From the NCBI GenBank assembly GCA_020025875.1, contig JAHHRI010000004.1, positions 1 to 64,000 of the forward strand: a DNA stretch of 64,000 nt, given 5' to 3'. The notes under the pieces were generated by a model. That model was not told the DNA's origin and made no database searches. It saw only the letters and a program-made list of their open reading frames with translations. Below are positions 63,684-64,000 of this stretch, in pieces. The translations under genes and the position numbers were made by a program. Positions within the stretch are counted from its first letter, which is position 1; every line of letters begins with the position of its first letter. Origin of the DNA: Alphaproteobacteria bacterium. Its GTDB lineage: Bacteria > Pseudomonadota > Alphaproteobacteria > RF32 > CAG-239.

Positions 63684-64000
63684 ATGAACACACATACAAT
63701 AGCACATACGACATGGAATTGTAAATACCATGTCGTTTTCGCCCCGAAATATAGGAGAAAGGCCTTTTATGGAGGGCTTCGCCTAGAAATAGGTCAAATT
63801 TTAAGAGAATTGTGTCGATGGAAAGGAATAAGTATAATAGAAGCAGAGGTCTGCCCCGACCATATCCATATGTTAATAGAGATACCGCCGAAATTTTCGG
63901 TAAGTTCGGTTATGGGTTATCTCAAAGGTAAAAGTAGTCTGGCAATATATGAAAGGTGGGGAAATGCAAAATTCCGATATCGCAACAGGGAATTTTGGTG
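63684..64000 (+). CDS. tnpA: IS200-family transposase TnpA, partial (runs off window)
   Basis: The first 105 residues of a Y1-type HUH transposase are visible. The start MNTHTIAHTTWNCKYHVVFA and PKYRRKAFYGGLRLEIGQIL match the family, and the HUH metal motif is His60-Ile-His62 in CPDHIHMLIE. The catalytic Tyr should lie downstream, beyond the end. The frame is open to the last base, so nothing suggests decay. These enzymes move single-stranded DNA by a peel-and-paste route. AAAGGAG precedes the ATG but is inside a hairpin. Confidence 0.9.
   Translation, partial: MNTHTIAHTTWNCKYHVVFAPKYRRKAFYGGLRLEIGQILRELCRWKGISIIEAEVCPDHIHMLIEIPPKFSVSSVMGYLKGKSSLAIYERWGNAKFRYRNREFW

Larger units (their letters stand above)
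63560..64000 (+). mobile_element. Left end of an IS200/IS605-type insertion sequence
   Basis: The element is recognised by its transposase and by the absence of terminal inverted repeats of the usual kind. A 9-bp perfect hairpin (63568-63576 with 63582-63590), with a 5-nt loop, fits the subterminal left-end structure bound by TnpA. The exact left boundary is not determined and the right end lies beyond the window. Confidence 0.8.

Overview
The window looks like the chromosome of an alphaproteobacterium, of moderate and fairly even base composition. This rests on gene order and protein type: rimP-nusA-(YlxR/L7Ae fusion)-infB-rbfA-truB-rpsO-pnp, an lptF-lptD-surA-rsmA locus, a large AsmA protein, a membrane pyrophosphatase and an adenylate kinase with a four-cysteine lid. 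A gut-associated or host-associated uncultured lineage is my guess and cannot be shown from the sequence. No rRNA, tRNA or CRISPR array was seen.

Layout. 1-3.7 kb: a small unknown gene, then rpsB-tsf and aroK on the minus strand. 3.7-4.8 kb: a small membrane protein and a Xer recombinase (+). 4.9-9.6 kb: a minus-strand nucleoside-salvage operon, cdd-punA-deoC-deoA-pgeF-amidase, with genes abutting or overlapping. 9.7-17.4 kb: an AsmA-like giant, a GalU-like nucleotidyltransferase, short-form L25, pth and ychF. 17.6-20.1 kb: an autotransporter. 20.6-34.3 kb: the S10-spc-alpha ribosomal block from rpsJ to rpoA, with secY and adk inside it. Internal terminators and promoters, including a perfect TTGACA/TATAAT before rpsM, divide this block into separate units.

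34.4-39.1 kb is the most unusual part. rpoA and rplQ, normally neighbours, are separated by a G-rich array of nine 37-bp repeats, a compact four-gene operon and dtd. The operon encodes a truncated alanyl-tRNA-synthetase-like protein, an MccF-like S66 peptidase and two tandem dCTP-deaminase-fold paralogues whose active-site substitutions are complementary. I recognise each family but not the combination. It is the best candidate here for an undescribed system, perhaps dealing with aminoacyl- or peptidyl-nucleotides.

39.2-45.2 kb: rplQ with its own promoter, an ABC-F ATPase, a Sel1-repeat exported protein and metG. 45.4-54.6 kb: the rimP-to-pnp transcription/translation operon, with a terminator-like hairpin in its leader. 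54.9-62.7 kb: a membrane pyrophosphatase, then the LPS transport and outer-membrane biogenesis genes lptF, lptD, surA and rsmA. 62.8-64 kb: an unknown protein and the left end of an IS200/IS605-type element, whose transposase ribosome-binding site lies in a 16-bp perfect hairpin; the element runs off the window.
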